NCBI GenBank assembly: GCA_010093705.1
Contig: MU006111.1
Span: 62,001 to 126,000 of the forward strand
Length of the DNA: 64,000 nucleotides
Direction of reading: 5' to 3'
DNA from: Patellaria atrata CBS 101060
Lineage: Eukaryota; Ascomycota; Dothideomycetes; Patellariales; Patellariaceae
The position numbers were made by a program, and so were the translations under genes. The notes below the pieces were generated by a model. The model worked only from the letters and a program-made list of their open reading frames with translations, was not told the DNA's origin and did no database searches. Shown here in pieces: positions 1 to 10,877 of this stretch (its first letter is position 1; every line of letters starts with the position of its first letter).

Positions 1-624
1 TAGGCCTGCATTTACGAGATGAATACTCTCCCTTAGCAACGCGAATGCCAGTCGATTCGCCACGAAGCCGGTGTACTCCTTTTTGATGACCACTGGGCTA
101 CGACCACGGGCACGCCAAAAGGCCAATGTTCGATCAATGACTCTCTGGTCGGTTTGTGACGAAGGGACGAGCTCTAGCAATGGCATTATATGAGGAGGAT
201 TATACGGATGCACCACTAAGAGCCGGGACGGATCTTTCATGTTTACAGCTTGCGCGGAAGCAGGTATTCCCGAAGTGCTACTCCAAAACAATGCATCCCC
301 CGGAGCGAGTTTCTCAACCTCAGGCCATAAGGATGATTTAAATGATAGGCTTTCAGGGCCTTGCTCCTGGATGATGGTGGCGTTCTCGACTGCGGATTCC
401 AGTGTTGAAGCTATACGGATATCTTTGGCAAGTCCATGTTGACGGGGAGGTAGATATTGCGGAAGCGTGAAATGCACGTACTCTCGAATATCAGACCGAG
501 TATCATAGATACATAGCTGTTCCGGCCTGGTAAGATGCGCTAAATGCAATGCAGCAAGTGAGAGACCGATAGTTCCTGAACCGATCAGGGTGATCCGCGT
601 TTCACTATTCTTAACCTCTGCCAT
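1..624 (-). CDS. 3-hydroxyacyl-CoA dehydrogenase family protein (partial, cut by window edge)
   Basis: This frame starts at the ATG at 624 and stays open to base 1, giving the first 208 residues. Near the N-terminus LIGSGTIGLSLAALHL is the GxGxxG dinucleotide loop of an NAD-binding Rossmann fold. About residues 140-155 read VVHPYNPPHIMPLLELVPS, the family's HP(F/Y)NPPH motif carrying the catalytic His, and GFVANRL near the end begins the C-terminal helical domain. Family members (3-hydroxybutyryl-CoA or 3-hydroxyacyl-CoA dehydrogenase, L-gulonate dehydrogenase/lambda-crystallin) are about 310-320 aa, so roughly one third lies outside the window. The reaction would be NAD-linked oxidation of a 3-hydroxy group; the substrate cannot be told from sequence. 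It diverges from an acyl-CoA ligase 278 bp away, which favours a CoA-ester substrate. Confidence 0.85.
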   Translation of the reverse strand, partial: MAEVKNSETRITLIGSGTIGLSLAALHLAHLTRPEQLCIYDTRSDIREYVHFTLPQYLPPRQHGLAKDIRIASTLESAVENATIIQEQGPESLSFKSSLWPEVEKLAPGDALFWSSTSGIPASAQAVNMKDPSRLLVVHPYNPPHIMPLLELVPSSQTDQRVIDRTLAFWRARGRSPVVIKKEYTGFVANRLAFALLRESIHLVNAGL

Positions 625-902
625 ATCTTCGAGTCGGATATTTATATCAGATACATGATGCCTTTTCTTACTCTAGATTTCTACTGATTTTGTGGGCTTA
701 GCCGATAAATCTTCCCCGCATGAGATTTTGTTCCACATACCGCATTAAGTTACCGAGAATTGCCATCATGTAGTTCAAAGATTCCTCGGACGGTAAGTTC
801 CTGATAATTTCGAAGTCCGAGCAAATTTGATCATGTCTCTCTGGAAGTACTTCCGCTATTTCTTCTGACAGAACCGGACGTATTGTTAGTGAGTATGATA
901 AG
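625..902. promoter_or_regulatory. Divergent promoter between the 3-hydroxyacyl-CoA dehydrogenase and the acyl-CoA ligase
   Basis: These 278 bp separate two outward-facing start codons and must hold both promoters. The open frame at 698-916 on the minus strand shows no recognisable protein and overlaps ligase exon 1. No specific operator was recognised. Shared regulation of the two genes is inference from the layout. Confidence 0.5.
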
Positions 903-2710
903 ATGACTATTTTCAAATCCCGTCATCCACGGATAGACAGTAAATATCCCTATATTTAAAAAATATACTGCATTTTCTCACTGACTGTTTAACAGTTCCG
1001 ACGGACCTCACAACATGGGACTGGCTATTTGATTCTAAGAAGTACTCCCCAATCCAGAAGTATCCCGAGTTTGAGCTCGCCGGATATACCAACGCAGTGA
1101 CTAAGGACCGTCTTAACTGGAAAGACGTTAAACAGAATGCTACCTGGTTCTCTACGGCATTAGTGAAGCAGTATGGCTTCCAGCCGGGAGAGACTATATC
1201 CTTGTTCAGCAGGAATACCATATGGTATCCTGTGAGTATGTTTGGTGCCAACCGTGTAGGTTGGTAGCTTCCCATTCCCAACTGATACTACATCCAATTT
1301 TTGACCAGATGTCGCTTCTTTACAGGCGGGGTTGTATCTGGCGCTTCGCCGGCGTATAACGTTGAAGAGATGGCATATGCTCTGAAAACAGCACAGTCCA
1401 AGTTTCTGATGACATCTCCAACGTCCATGGATGTCGCCGCAGCAGCAGCGAAGGAAGCAGGCTTACCGCGAGAGAATATTATTCTCCTTGAAGGCGAACT
1501 GAAAGGTTACAAGACAATTCACGATCTAATTACGATTGGTAAAGGTTACGGCGAGCAAGGCCAGACTCCCGCTTTCAAGAATCCCCCAGGCAAGAAGAAT
1601 AACGATATCTGTGGCTTCCTCTCTTTCAGTTCAGGCACTACTGGTCTCCCGAAAGCAGTCATGATCAGTCACCAGAATGTAATCGCACAGTGTCTGCAGA
1701 TCCTACAGATAGCACCGCCAGACCTTAGAAAGGTCCTCGCCGTTCTCCCCCTCTTCCACATCACAGGTCTCGTCCACCAACTGCATTTCCCCATCCTGTT
1801 CAACGCAGAGGTCTTCATGACCCCAACTTTCACCATGAAGATCCTCCTAGATACTGTCACTCAAAATGACATCCGTGAGCTGCTGCTCGTCCCCCCTATC
1901 ATAATCCGTCTCGTACGTGACCCACTTGTCTCCAAATACGATCTCAGTCGCATCCTCCGCTTCTCATCTGGCGCCGCGCCGCTCTCCGCCGAGATCCTCC
2001 AGCAACTGCAACAAAAGTTCCCACACACGAGCTTCAAGCAAGGGTACGGCATGACCGAATCCTGCAGCTGCATCACCGCGCACCCGACCGACAAGTACGA
2101 CTACCGTTACGCCCACACGGGCGGTGCCATTGTCGCTAACACCGAAGTCAAGATCATCGGCGATGACGGGAGTGAGGTCGGGGTTGGCGAGCCTGGAGAG
2201 ATCCTTGCTCGAGGACCCCAGATCGTGATGGGGTATTTAGGAAACGAAAAGGCGACGCGGGAGACTTTTGATGCTGACGGTTGGTTGCATACGGGTGATC
2301 GGGGTAGTATCGACGAGGAGGGCATGCTTACCATCTCCGATCGGATTAAGGAGCTCATCAAGGTTAAAGGAATTGGTGTCGCACCGGCGGAGCTTGAAGA
2401 CCTGCTTCTCGCCCATCCAAAGATTGAAGATGTCGCTGTACTGGGTATGCCAGATGACTATTCCGGAGAGTTGCCCAAGGCATATGTCGTGCTAAGACCT
2501 GGTGTTCGGGAAAGCCAGGATATCGGAAGGGAGATTTTAAAGTTCGTGATGGGGAAGAAGACGAGGTACAAGTGGGTAAGGGAGGTGGAGTTTGTCAAAG
2601 AAATTCCGAAAAGCGCTTCTGGAAAGATCTTAAGAAGGGTGTTAAGGGACAAGGCTAAGAGCGAGCAGGATAGGGGTTTAGTTGTTCGAGATGAGAGGGC
2701 CAAGTTGTGA
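903..2710 (+). CDS. 4-coumarate-CoA ligase-like acyl-CoA synthetase, predicted peroxisomal
   Basis: Exons 903-939, 996-1259 and 1326-2710 give 561 aa. It is an ANL-superfamily adenylate-forming enzyme that activates a carboxylic acid with ATP to an acyl-CoA. Motifs in order: SSGTTGLPK near residue 205 (AMP-binding P-loop), YGMTES near 342, DGWLHTGDRG, KVKGIGVAPAELE (hinge and C-terminal domain) and SASGKILRR with the catalytic Lys near 537. Length matches fungal 4CL-like enzymes. The last residues AKL fit the PTS1 consensus, so peroxisomal import is likely. Intron 1 has a good CTGAC branch; intron 2 uses a weak GTTGGT donor, chosen because it joins FGANRVG to GVVSGASP as in the family. It diverges from a 3-hydroxyacyl-CoA dehydrogenase, suggesting beta-oxidation-like side-chain or fatty-acid breakdown. 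The exact acid is unknown. Confidence 0.93.
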
Positions 2711-3267
2711 AATGTATTTCGAGAGGTATCGATGTAGCTTTTATAATGATCCAAGTTGCCCCTATTTTGGCACCTTTACCAATCGTGGTTTTGCTTTGGA
2801 GTTTTGACATAGAGACCCTCTTATAGATATGGACTACGAGGACTTTATGACTTCCCTTGCTTTACGGTTCTCGCATTCACAAAATTCAGGTCGTATTGTA
2901 CAATATCCATATTATTCATTTAAGTTGTACGGCTCAATAGACTTCCCAAAAAGAACCGTACAAGAAGACTACTATAATAGAGTGTAGAAATCAGGCAGAT
3001 CGCGTAAATGTAGGTATATGATCTATTTGGTCATTAGGCGCTATATAACAAAATATTAACAGTTAACAATAACCTATCTCCACCGCCCAGAGACCCAACG
3101 ATGGTATGTCCCAAACATCTTCAGTAGCTGATCAAACAAAGATATGCCTCCCGAAAAGCCTACAAGCTGGTATCCTCGCTTCTATCCTACCTCATTCAAT
3201 CAGCCTGCAATCTACATCCTCCTCTTGAAACAATGATGCCACCATCCAAACGCAGTCTTGCCACCTC
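2711..3267. other. Convergent intergenic region
   Basis: These 557 bp lie between the 3' ends of the acyl-CoA ligase and the membrane-protein gene. The sequence is AT-rich and I recognise nothing beyond presumed 3' untranslated regions. Confidence 0.5.
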
Positions 3268-4588
3268 TTACATTTCATACACATCCCTCCTCTCCGGATG
3301 CCCCATCTGCTGCTGTCCCTGCTGCGGAGGGCTCTGATGAATTCCATCGCCGCCCTGGTGAGCCGGTTGCACATATCCAGGCTGCGGGCTATGCGGGGCC
3401 CATTGCTGCTGCCCCTGCTGATACTGAGGCGGGGGAGGACTCTGTGGGCTCATGGGATACTGCTGCACACCTGCACCCTTTACATCTTGGCCATACTGAC
3501 CTTGTGCCGCTCCAACAGGGCCGCCGGCAAAGTACTGGTCCTGCGCGGGATGGGGTTGTTGGTATTGTTGTTGGTGTGCGACGGGAGGGGATTGCTGATA
3601 AGGAGAGGCACCATTGGGGTGAGGGGATTGCTGGGTCATAGCGGGAGTAGCGGTGGGCGCGGTAGATTGATTCTTGTTCTTGCGTTTGCGGAGGAGGAAG
3701 AAGGCGAGTAGACCGCCGATTATGGCGAGCACGGCTACGCCGCCCACAACACCGCCGACGATGGCGCCGACAGGGGTACCACTATCATCATCGTCGTTAT
3801 TATCGTCATCACCGCTGACGGAAGTTGGGCTTAAGCTGCTCGTTGAATCAGTCGAGTCGGCCGTCGCGGTTTGGTCCACAAAGTCTACATCGCTGGCCGT
3901 AGTACGGGACGACCTCGTCGCGCTCAGTGAGCCGGTGGTGATCTCCCATCCCGTGACAGCTGCCTCAGGGACAACAAACATGTCCAACGAGGTTGTAATG
4001 ATATCCGAAATCTCGGTGAACATAGTAACCCAGGAGGAGCCAGGGTCTGTACCGCAGCCGAAATCTGCGATTGCGGGGCCTGGGTAGGTCCAGGAGCGAC
4101 AGTACGGGCTAGCAATGTTGGAACACTTGCGGATGAAGTCGTTCAGGGAGCAGCTGAGGTCGCACTGGTTGGACTGAATGGCCTCATAATCGAGACACTG
4201 GTTCGACCAGCCGCAGTCCTGGTAGTTGGATCCGAGACAACAGCCCGCCATACCAACCTGGTTCTCGGGTTCATAGAGGACGCAGGTGCGGAGGCTGTTG
4301 CAGGATAGTGCGCCGCCTTTATTATTTATTATTTACTTTGAATGTACGTATATACATCGGTATGCTGGGAAACTCACCATATGATCCACCTTGCCAACCG
4401 CACGTATTAGCTCCCACAGAGAGTTGTCTCTTCTTTAGCTCTTGAGGACTCGGGGCTTCAGTCGGTTTAGGAGTAAAACCAACGACATCCTTGAGGAGTT
4501 GGGTGGGATGTGGTGCTTCGAACGAAACGCATTGAGAGAGATGGAGGAAGCCGAGAAGGGCAAGGGCGCGAGCAAGACGCGATGCCAT
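3268..4588 (-). CDS. Single-pass membrane protein with Cys-rich ectodomain and Pro/Gln-rich tail
   Basis: Exons 4588-4378 and 4316-3268 (61-nt intron) give 419 aa. I chose the ATG at 4588 rather than the in-frame one 45 nt upstream because it directly precedes a signal peptide (MASRLARALALLGFL). The ectodomain holds a Cys-rich module (about residues 65-150: CCLGSNYQDCGW, CDLSCSLNDFIRKC, SPYCRSW) and then a Ser/Thr- and Asp-rich stalk. One transmembrane helix (GGVVGGVAVLAIIGGLLAFF) is followed by a basic stop-transfer RKRKNKN and a tail very rich in Gln, Pro and Tyr. This layout is common in Pezizomycotina surface proteins resembling WSC or Mid2 wall sensors, but the Cys module is not a canonical WSC domain. 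Function is unknown; cell-surface sensing is inference. Confidence 0.85.
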
Positions 4589-5745
4589 TTTCTGAGTATT
4601 ACTGATATTAACACGTCCCGTTGATATATCCACTGGAATATAATGATTGAAGGACGAATGGAATCTTCAATGGACTCGTTCTACACCAAAAAGGAAGGGT
4701 AGAAGGAAGGTGAATAATGGGCCCAAAAGGTCGTCGAACCTTCAGACTTAACAAGGCGGGCCACAACAAGATTTAAAGTGAGTAGAATCGGTAGATGAGG
4801 AGCCGGAACGAGCTAAAATCCACACCGGAACGTAGATATACATACTGTATTATTTTGGCATTGTTTTTAAGCATCACGACTCGTAGATGGGGTAAGTTTT
4901 ATTCCCAATTAGGATAGAGACGTGGGTTGCTTTCTTGCCTGATTAGCGCTAGAGAATGAAAAGGGGTGAACTTGCTGAAGTGACTAAACTAGATTTGACT
5001 AGAGTACTCGATACTGTATGGAGATGATTCATTGCCTATTACATCGACCGTAAAGTTACAGTATATTGTACATGTCCTTTGTACTCTGTATAGCACCACA
5101 AAGGCTGACGAGCACCAGATTTCTGATCTTTTGTTGCCCTCGATTACAGTATAGTATAGTATACCGAGTAGTATAGTAATCATATGATTATTCTCCCTCT
5201 ACAACGACAATAATCAGCACTCCGTTTTTACATTTACCGTAAGGTAGCGATGTCAATATTGTACAGTTACCTCAAGAAACTAAACGCTCAGCCGCACGCA
5301 CGTCCCCGGTACACGGCACGATTGATCCACAGCACGAGTAGCCATGATAGGATGGAAGAGGATGCCACGATGCGAAATACGAAAACCAGCTGGAACGGGC
5401 ATAAAAGTTGTAAGTCGTATGTACAAAGTATTGTTGTTGGTTTCCGGTGAGTTTCATATCCTAGTTTTGCAGTTCTATAACATCAGGGAAATATATTTCC
5501 CGAATCCGAAAGCACCCACTATCAAGTATCTCAACTTCTTTCAGAGGGCCGGCCAACATGAATGGAAGAGCTATCGTGCCTTCGTATACTCGTAATACTG
5601 TTCATCTTAATTTCGGAAAGAACTACATTGCTACATCGAGAATTTACCCTAATCCGCCGTCCACCAGTCTGTCCTTCACAACGAACACTAACGCCAACAT
5701 GCTTCCAGTAAAACCCTTTTCTGGCCACATTGTGTGATGTCGCAA
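4589..5745. other. Intergenic region, about 1.16 kb
   Basis: It contains the promoter of the membrane-protein gene and the 3' flank of the secreted-protein gene. Only short unconvincing open frames are present. Bases 5148-5178 iterate an AGTAT unit, and TACTGTA/TACAGTA heptamers occur at 4843, 5012 and about 5057. Confidence 0.5.
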
Positions 5746-6909
5746 TTAAGCGCTCACACCGAGGGCATCATTGAAAGCATCCGCCGCCGCTTGTCCCGCC
5801 AAAGCTGCCGCAGCTTGCGCTCCTCTAGCAGCGGCATCGATCGCCGCCTGGCTGGCCTCGCAGTTCGACTTTAGTCTGTCCTGAATGAAGCTGGTGATTA
5901 CACCGATATTGAGTGCAGAGCCGTGCGTGTAAGAGTCCTGGTTCGCCGGCGCGAAAGAATTCTCTTTGCGTCCGTCGAGACCGGCGGCGAAGATGATGGC
6001 CGGGCTGTCACAGTTGCCGAAATCGATCCCGCCGGTAGCAGCATCGTCAGCGGCATTGTCAGCAGCAGCATCCTCCTCCTGTGCGTTGTCGGCATTGGCA
6101 TCAGCACCGGCATCAACTTCGGGAGCAGGGCACTCTAAAACCTGATCCGCAGCGTTACCAGCACCAGCTCCGACATCGATATCAGCAACAGCAGCATCGA
6201 TTTCTTCCGGAGTAGCGTCAGGAACCAAAAGATTCTGGGAAAATATACATCCGGCGGCATCATTCTCATCGTTGCAAGTATTACCAGCTGCGGTTGCATC
6301 GTTGAGGTCGCCAGGAGCAAACGTGCCTGCTTTGAGCGCATCTTGCGGGTCACCTCCAATTGAGGCAATCTGTCTGGCTAACTCTAGAGTAATTGCCTTG
6401 TTCTCTTCCGCTGCGTTATCTGATGCAGGGTCCTATGATCGTTAACTTTGGATGTATGCTGACAAAGTTGAGTATCATCTTACTTGATGCTGGGTCAGAG
6501 CGGCAATCTCAGGGTTAACGGCTTCAAGGCTGGTGCAAAGAACGCTCTTTAGGCCAACCTGACCGGTATTTCGCTCAAGAGCACGGAATATCAGCGCGGT
6601 GGTCATGCCTTCAATATCACCTGCCTCCTTAGCGTTCGTAAAGGCCCGGTCTGCCGTAGCTTGTTGTAGGCAGTCCGGATCTTCAATGTTTCCCAAACCT
6701 GCCGAGGCTGCAGCGTTACCGAGGAGGCCGAAAACTGCATCCACGATTCCGTCCGGGTTGTTCAATTTCAAGAAGGTGTTCGTGAGGTCAAGTTGGGGCT
6801 GGTGACTGTGTTCTTGAGGTACCTCGCGGCGATAGACCATCAACCGAACCGGTCGGGCAGATGCGAGACCCGCCAGCAGGGGAAGGGAGAGGAGGAATTG
6901 GTGCTTCAT
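5746..6909 (-). CDS. Secreted Ala/Asp-rich protein of unknown function
   Basis: Exons 6909-6484 and 6432-5746 (51-nt intron, phase 0) give 370 aa. A clear signal peptide (MKHQFLLSLPLLAGLASA) begins the protein, followed by a short basic stretch with YRRE that may be a propeptide-like cleavage site. The mature part has two more conserved-looking blocks: an N-terminal helical block (about 40-180, with GLLGNAAASAGLGNIEDPDC) and a C-terminal block with FIQDRLKSNCEA and an Ala-rich end. Between them lies an acidic Ala/Asp/Glu linker (about 230-280), probably disordered. About eight Cys are scattered. No transmembrane helix or GPI signal is evident. I do not recognise a named domain. A secreted cell-wall or effector-like protein is the best guess. 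Confidence 0.85.
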
Positions 6910-8003
6910 GATGGACTACTTGGGGTGCAGCAGAGGCAAATTTCGATCCAGCGTAGAACTAAAGGACGAATGAAAAGAATGTGACTCGAAATATGTACTC
7001 GAAAAGTAAGGACCGGCCGCAATCGAATCCTCCAGAGGAACGATTGTAGAAACGAAAGTAAAAAAGAATGTAGAGAAAGGAACAAATTTGGAGAGAACTT
7101 AAGATGTTCGATGCGAAATCAACTGAGAAGCCGGCTTAAGTGGCGACAGGACGCTTTATAACTTATAAGGTCGATATACGCAGTACTGTACTTATTATTA
7201 CACTTACCTTCAGGTTATGGATACCGGGGACGCCACAATGTCCCCCAGAACTAGTTCTAATGATTGTGTCTGAAGGAGTTGAGGCACGGACGCATGAACC
7301 TCGACTTGGCTAATGGCTAGTGTCTGTCCATTGAATCCACACAGTAGGGGGGAAAGACTTGCGGATGATATCTCTGCATTGACTCGATGTGGTGTTTGAA
7401 GTCTTTTGAGATGGTGGAATCGTGCTGTCTCAAGTTTGCAGGCGAGAACCCCGGACTTGGCAATCTGAAACCGTTCCGATGGACTTTTGCATGAAGAATC
7501 GAGAGAAATAGCTGAGGATAGTTGATAGAGCTAAACAACAAGACCCATTGTGGAGAACCGGAAGAATAACAATATCAAACTCTCCTTCCGCACCAGCGTA
7601 GCTGGAGAAACCACCTGCAAAGCCACAAGCGCTCTCGGAACTGCCTTGATTTTTGCTGTCAACTCTTTCGCCTCCAAATCTCTGTATATTTAGCAAAATA
7701 ACAGTCCCATGTTCCAAAATATGCGCCCAAAAAAATGAAAAAAAAAATAAAAATAAAAAAGAAATAGTCAAGAATTCTTAGCTCTTCACAATGTGCGAAT
7801 GTTAACATAGTTTTGATTGTGTGGAGATATGATGCAATGATCTACAGTATTGAGGCATGAGGAACAGGAGTAATAATGTGAAACGAGAATAACCTTGATC
7901 GGGAATGGAGATCCCATCTCCGATCAAGACCCAGTGAAACTCCAAGCTGCATCATTAAAACCTATTATAAGTTCCAGAATTAAATCTAAACGCCCGGTCT
8001 CAA
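6910..8003. other. Intergenic region, about 1.09 kb
   Basis: It holds the promoter of the secreted-protein gene and the 3' flank of the P450 gene. A strongly A-rich tract runs from about 7730 to 7766. Open frames at 7317-7771 on the minus strand are low-complexity and look like no protein. A TACTGTA heptamer sits at 7184-7190. Confidence 0.5.
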
Positions 8004-9866
8004 TTATTCGCCATGGCTTTTCTGGGCATCTTCCCAAAATGCAACTTTCACCCCTCCCAGAGGCTGGAGAATAATATCTGATTTCATTTTCGGTGCTTCG
8101 CCATTCCTAAACTCTACGGAGGCATATTTTTGGAATACTCGGGTGATGGTATATGCCATTTCCGTAAGCGCGAATTGTTGCCCAATGCATATACGGGGAC
8201 CGCCATTAAAGGGTATGTATCTTTAAGAAGAGAGAGTTAGACATCTTTGCTTGGAAGAATATGAATTGCGTCCGTTATTTTACTTACGTCCAACTTTTGG
8301 GAGTCCAATGGTACCACCGATCAGGGGCGAACTCGTTGATTGGAGGGAAGTCTGGAGATACTGGCGGATACAGATCCTCGCGGCGTTGTAAAACGAGCGG
8401 CGAGAAAGCAATGATAGTATCCTTCAATACGCCAATGGGCTCAGTACCATCAGGCCCACCTCCCGTTGGCAGAGTGGTGTTGTTAAGAGCGACTCGGACA
8501 TTGAATGGCAGTATTGGGTAAAGACGAAGCGTCTCGTTGATAACATGCTGTTACAGTATGAGCCATGCTGAAGTCAAAAAGACACTGATAGGCATTTAAG
8601 CATACTTGTAGGTACTTCATCGATTTGAGATTTTCATATGTTGGTATTCTATCATGACCGACTGTATCGAATATCTCCCGACGTAACTTCCATTGAATGG
8701 AGGGGTGGATAGAAAGCTGATAAAAGATCCAGGATAGTGTCGAAGCCGTTGTGTCTCGCCCAGCTATCAGCACGGATACGATCTGATCGCGAAGTACTGT
8801 GCGATCTTTTGTATAACCAGCAAGAGCATGGAGAAAAGTATATCCCTCGTCAAGTTTTGATTTGGTGTCGATCTCTTCGGGTGATAGGCGTAGAACCCTT
8901 TCTACGAAAGGATTGACGAAATCATCAATAACTTTGATACCATCATGGAACTTCGCCCAAGTGGACCTCGACAGAAAAACACTAAATGGGCTGCTTTTGT
9001 TAGCTAATTGAGGAATTACCCACGGAAGAGGAATTTCACCCTAATGTGCCCTTGAGGTTTTGAATTTCGCTCACCTCTTTAAAGGCCTCGGCAAACCGAA
9101 TTTGGGGATTATTCATACTATCAACGCTGTGGCCTAGTAGAAATTCTGTTGATGCATCAAGGGCGTATCTGGGTGTGGCTTAAGTATGTCTGATTTGCAT
9201 GCCGAATGTTATAACTGCGTACCTGAAGAAAAGATCCCCTACGTTCACTTCCTGGCCTCTCCCACCTAATTTGGATAACAGAATAGACACGTTACGCTCG
9301 AACACGGCTAAATCGCTCACCCTAGTCTTGATGAATTGAGGTCGGAGTAGTTGCCGAGATTGATACCACTTCTCTCCATCCATAGTGAAGATACCTAATA
9401 AAAAGTTAGGTGGCCTAATTCCTATGATCGAGTGTACTATGGGAAGCGGTTTCAACGTACTATCACCGAGAAAATCATGCCAATCATGATAGAGCTGTAA
9501 ACCCTTACCGTAGTCAGCAAATTGACTTGCTAACACCGCTTTGATATTCTCATGGTCTGCCGTGAATATGACTCTACCTCCACCAGGATACAGTTCAATC
9601 GTCCATGGATTTCGATGGTGCCCATAGTGAGCGAACAAGTGTTGCCACAATTCATATTGGGTGTGATTCTTCACATGCTTGACAAACTTGAACAGAATTT
9701 CAATTCCATATGGAAGATAATGTCTTCTTCCGGAAGCACGAGTTCCTAGCTTTTGGATATTACGACTTTCATTAGACCTTTGAGCAAGGTGGACGGTGAA
9801 TAATGTCACCGTAAAAAGAACAATGACATTGAGCAGAGAAGCATGATGTAGAATATATTCTAACAT
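8004..9866 (-). CDS. Cytochrome P450, CYP52/CYP539-like
   Basis: Exons 9866-9223, 9168-9040, 8990-8606, 8547-8288 and 8220-8004 give 544 aa. An N-terminal membrane anchor (VIVLFTVTLFTVHLA) implies the ER. Conserved P450 parts are present: MDGEKWYQSRQLLRPQF (C helix), AGRDTT near residue 332 (I helix, oxygen activation), ETLR near 391 (ExxR), FAPDRW (PERF) and FNGGPRICIG with the haem Cys near 484. The LLRPQF block and the FAEAFKEV region resemble the alkane/fatty-acid omega-hydroxylase clan (CYP52, CYP539), so terminal hydroxylation of a fatty acid or alkane is likely. The second exon could end at a stronger-looking GTGAGC donor at 9074, but that breaks the frame; GTGAAA at 9039 keeps the family alignment. 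Exact subfamily is uncertain. Confidence 0.9.
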
Positions 9867-10877
9867 ATTGTTGATTGTCCAAGTCTCTAATAGGGGAAGG
9901 AGGGTTGACCGATTTATAAGACTTGAAGAAAGGCTGAAATCGTTACCAGCGCAACAAACTACCTTGTAGGAAAAGTTTCTATTATGAATGAGTCAACGAA
10001 TACGAGACCTTCGTGTCACTCAAAGAGTTGTAGAAATAATAAAGGAGACCCGTTATTGGTGTAGCTAAATTCTAAGTGATGCCTTGACTAGCGTGGAGTC
10101 AGACTGTCAGATACGCTGGACCTAAATGCACGATACACACCGGTACTTGTAAGCAACCAAAGATATAGGGGAATGAAAGATGTTCTGTGCATTTTGAGAG
10201 TACTGTACTCCGTATTCCACGAGGTATGGGATGGCGAAGCGCAGGTGGCGGGGTTCGGGGTATCATGGGTATCATCCTCCACTTACAGTAGTCTTTAGCA
10301 TGGAATTAGTCTAACCCACTTTCGTAACGCTTGCGACAGCTGATATTCAGTCTCAGATTTCTATATAGATAGAGTCGCTCGCGAAGAATTTCCCATCTCA
10401 CACAGAGAACACTGGCCTGTCGTTTAGGTTTGATTGCGAACGTGCCATAAAGAAGAGTTTACGGTACCTCAGCAAAGCATCTGACTATGGAATCGCATGA
10501 GAATTGTATGTTAAGCGGGGATCTGAACACCGCGAATAATCTTACTATAGATGTCATGCCAATTGTTGAAATCTTAGTATTCTGGTCGTGTCAGCATAAA
10601 CCTAATGCTTGCATCAAAGGTTCCGGGTTTTGGCCTTGAGGAGATGGAAACCCCTTTATCTGGTTCACGGGCTCCCATCAGAGTGAGTCGAAGCTGGCTC
10701 ATCTGATCTTGGAAGTGGCTAATTCACTTGTTGATCATCGTGAGGAGTTCTTCAGCTTCCAGTCACGCTCCCTTCTGCGAATGAAGGAGCCAGATATGAT
10801 TTCCACTTGTTAGGTGCTTCATATTCTAGCAATTTCTGGCCTATTCGAATAGTCTTTCCCCGTACAATATCGAGAAT
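9867..10877. other. Intergenic region, about 1.0 kb
   Basis: It holds the P450 promoter and the 3' flank of the transcription-factor gene. Only small frames without recognisable similarity are seen. A TACTGTA heptamer is at 10201. Confidence 0.5.

Noticed and set aside
7430-7771. 113-codon minus-strand frame
   Set aside because: Its Phe-rich start comes from an A-rich tract, and the rest resembles no protein.
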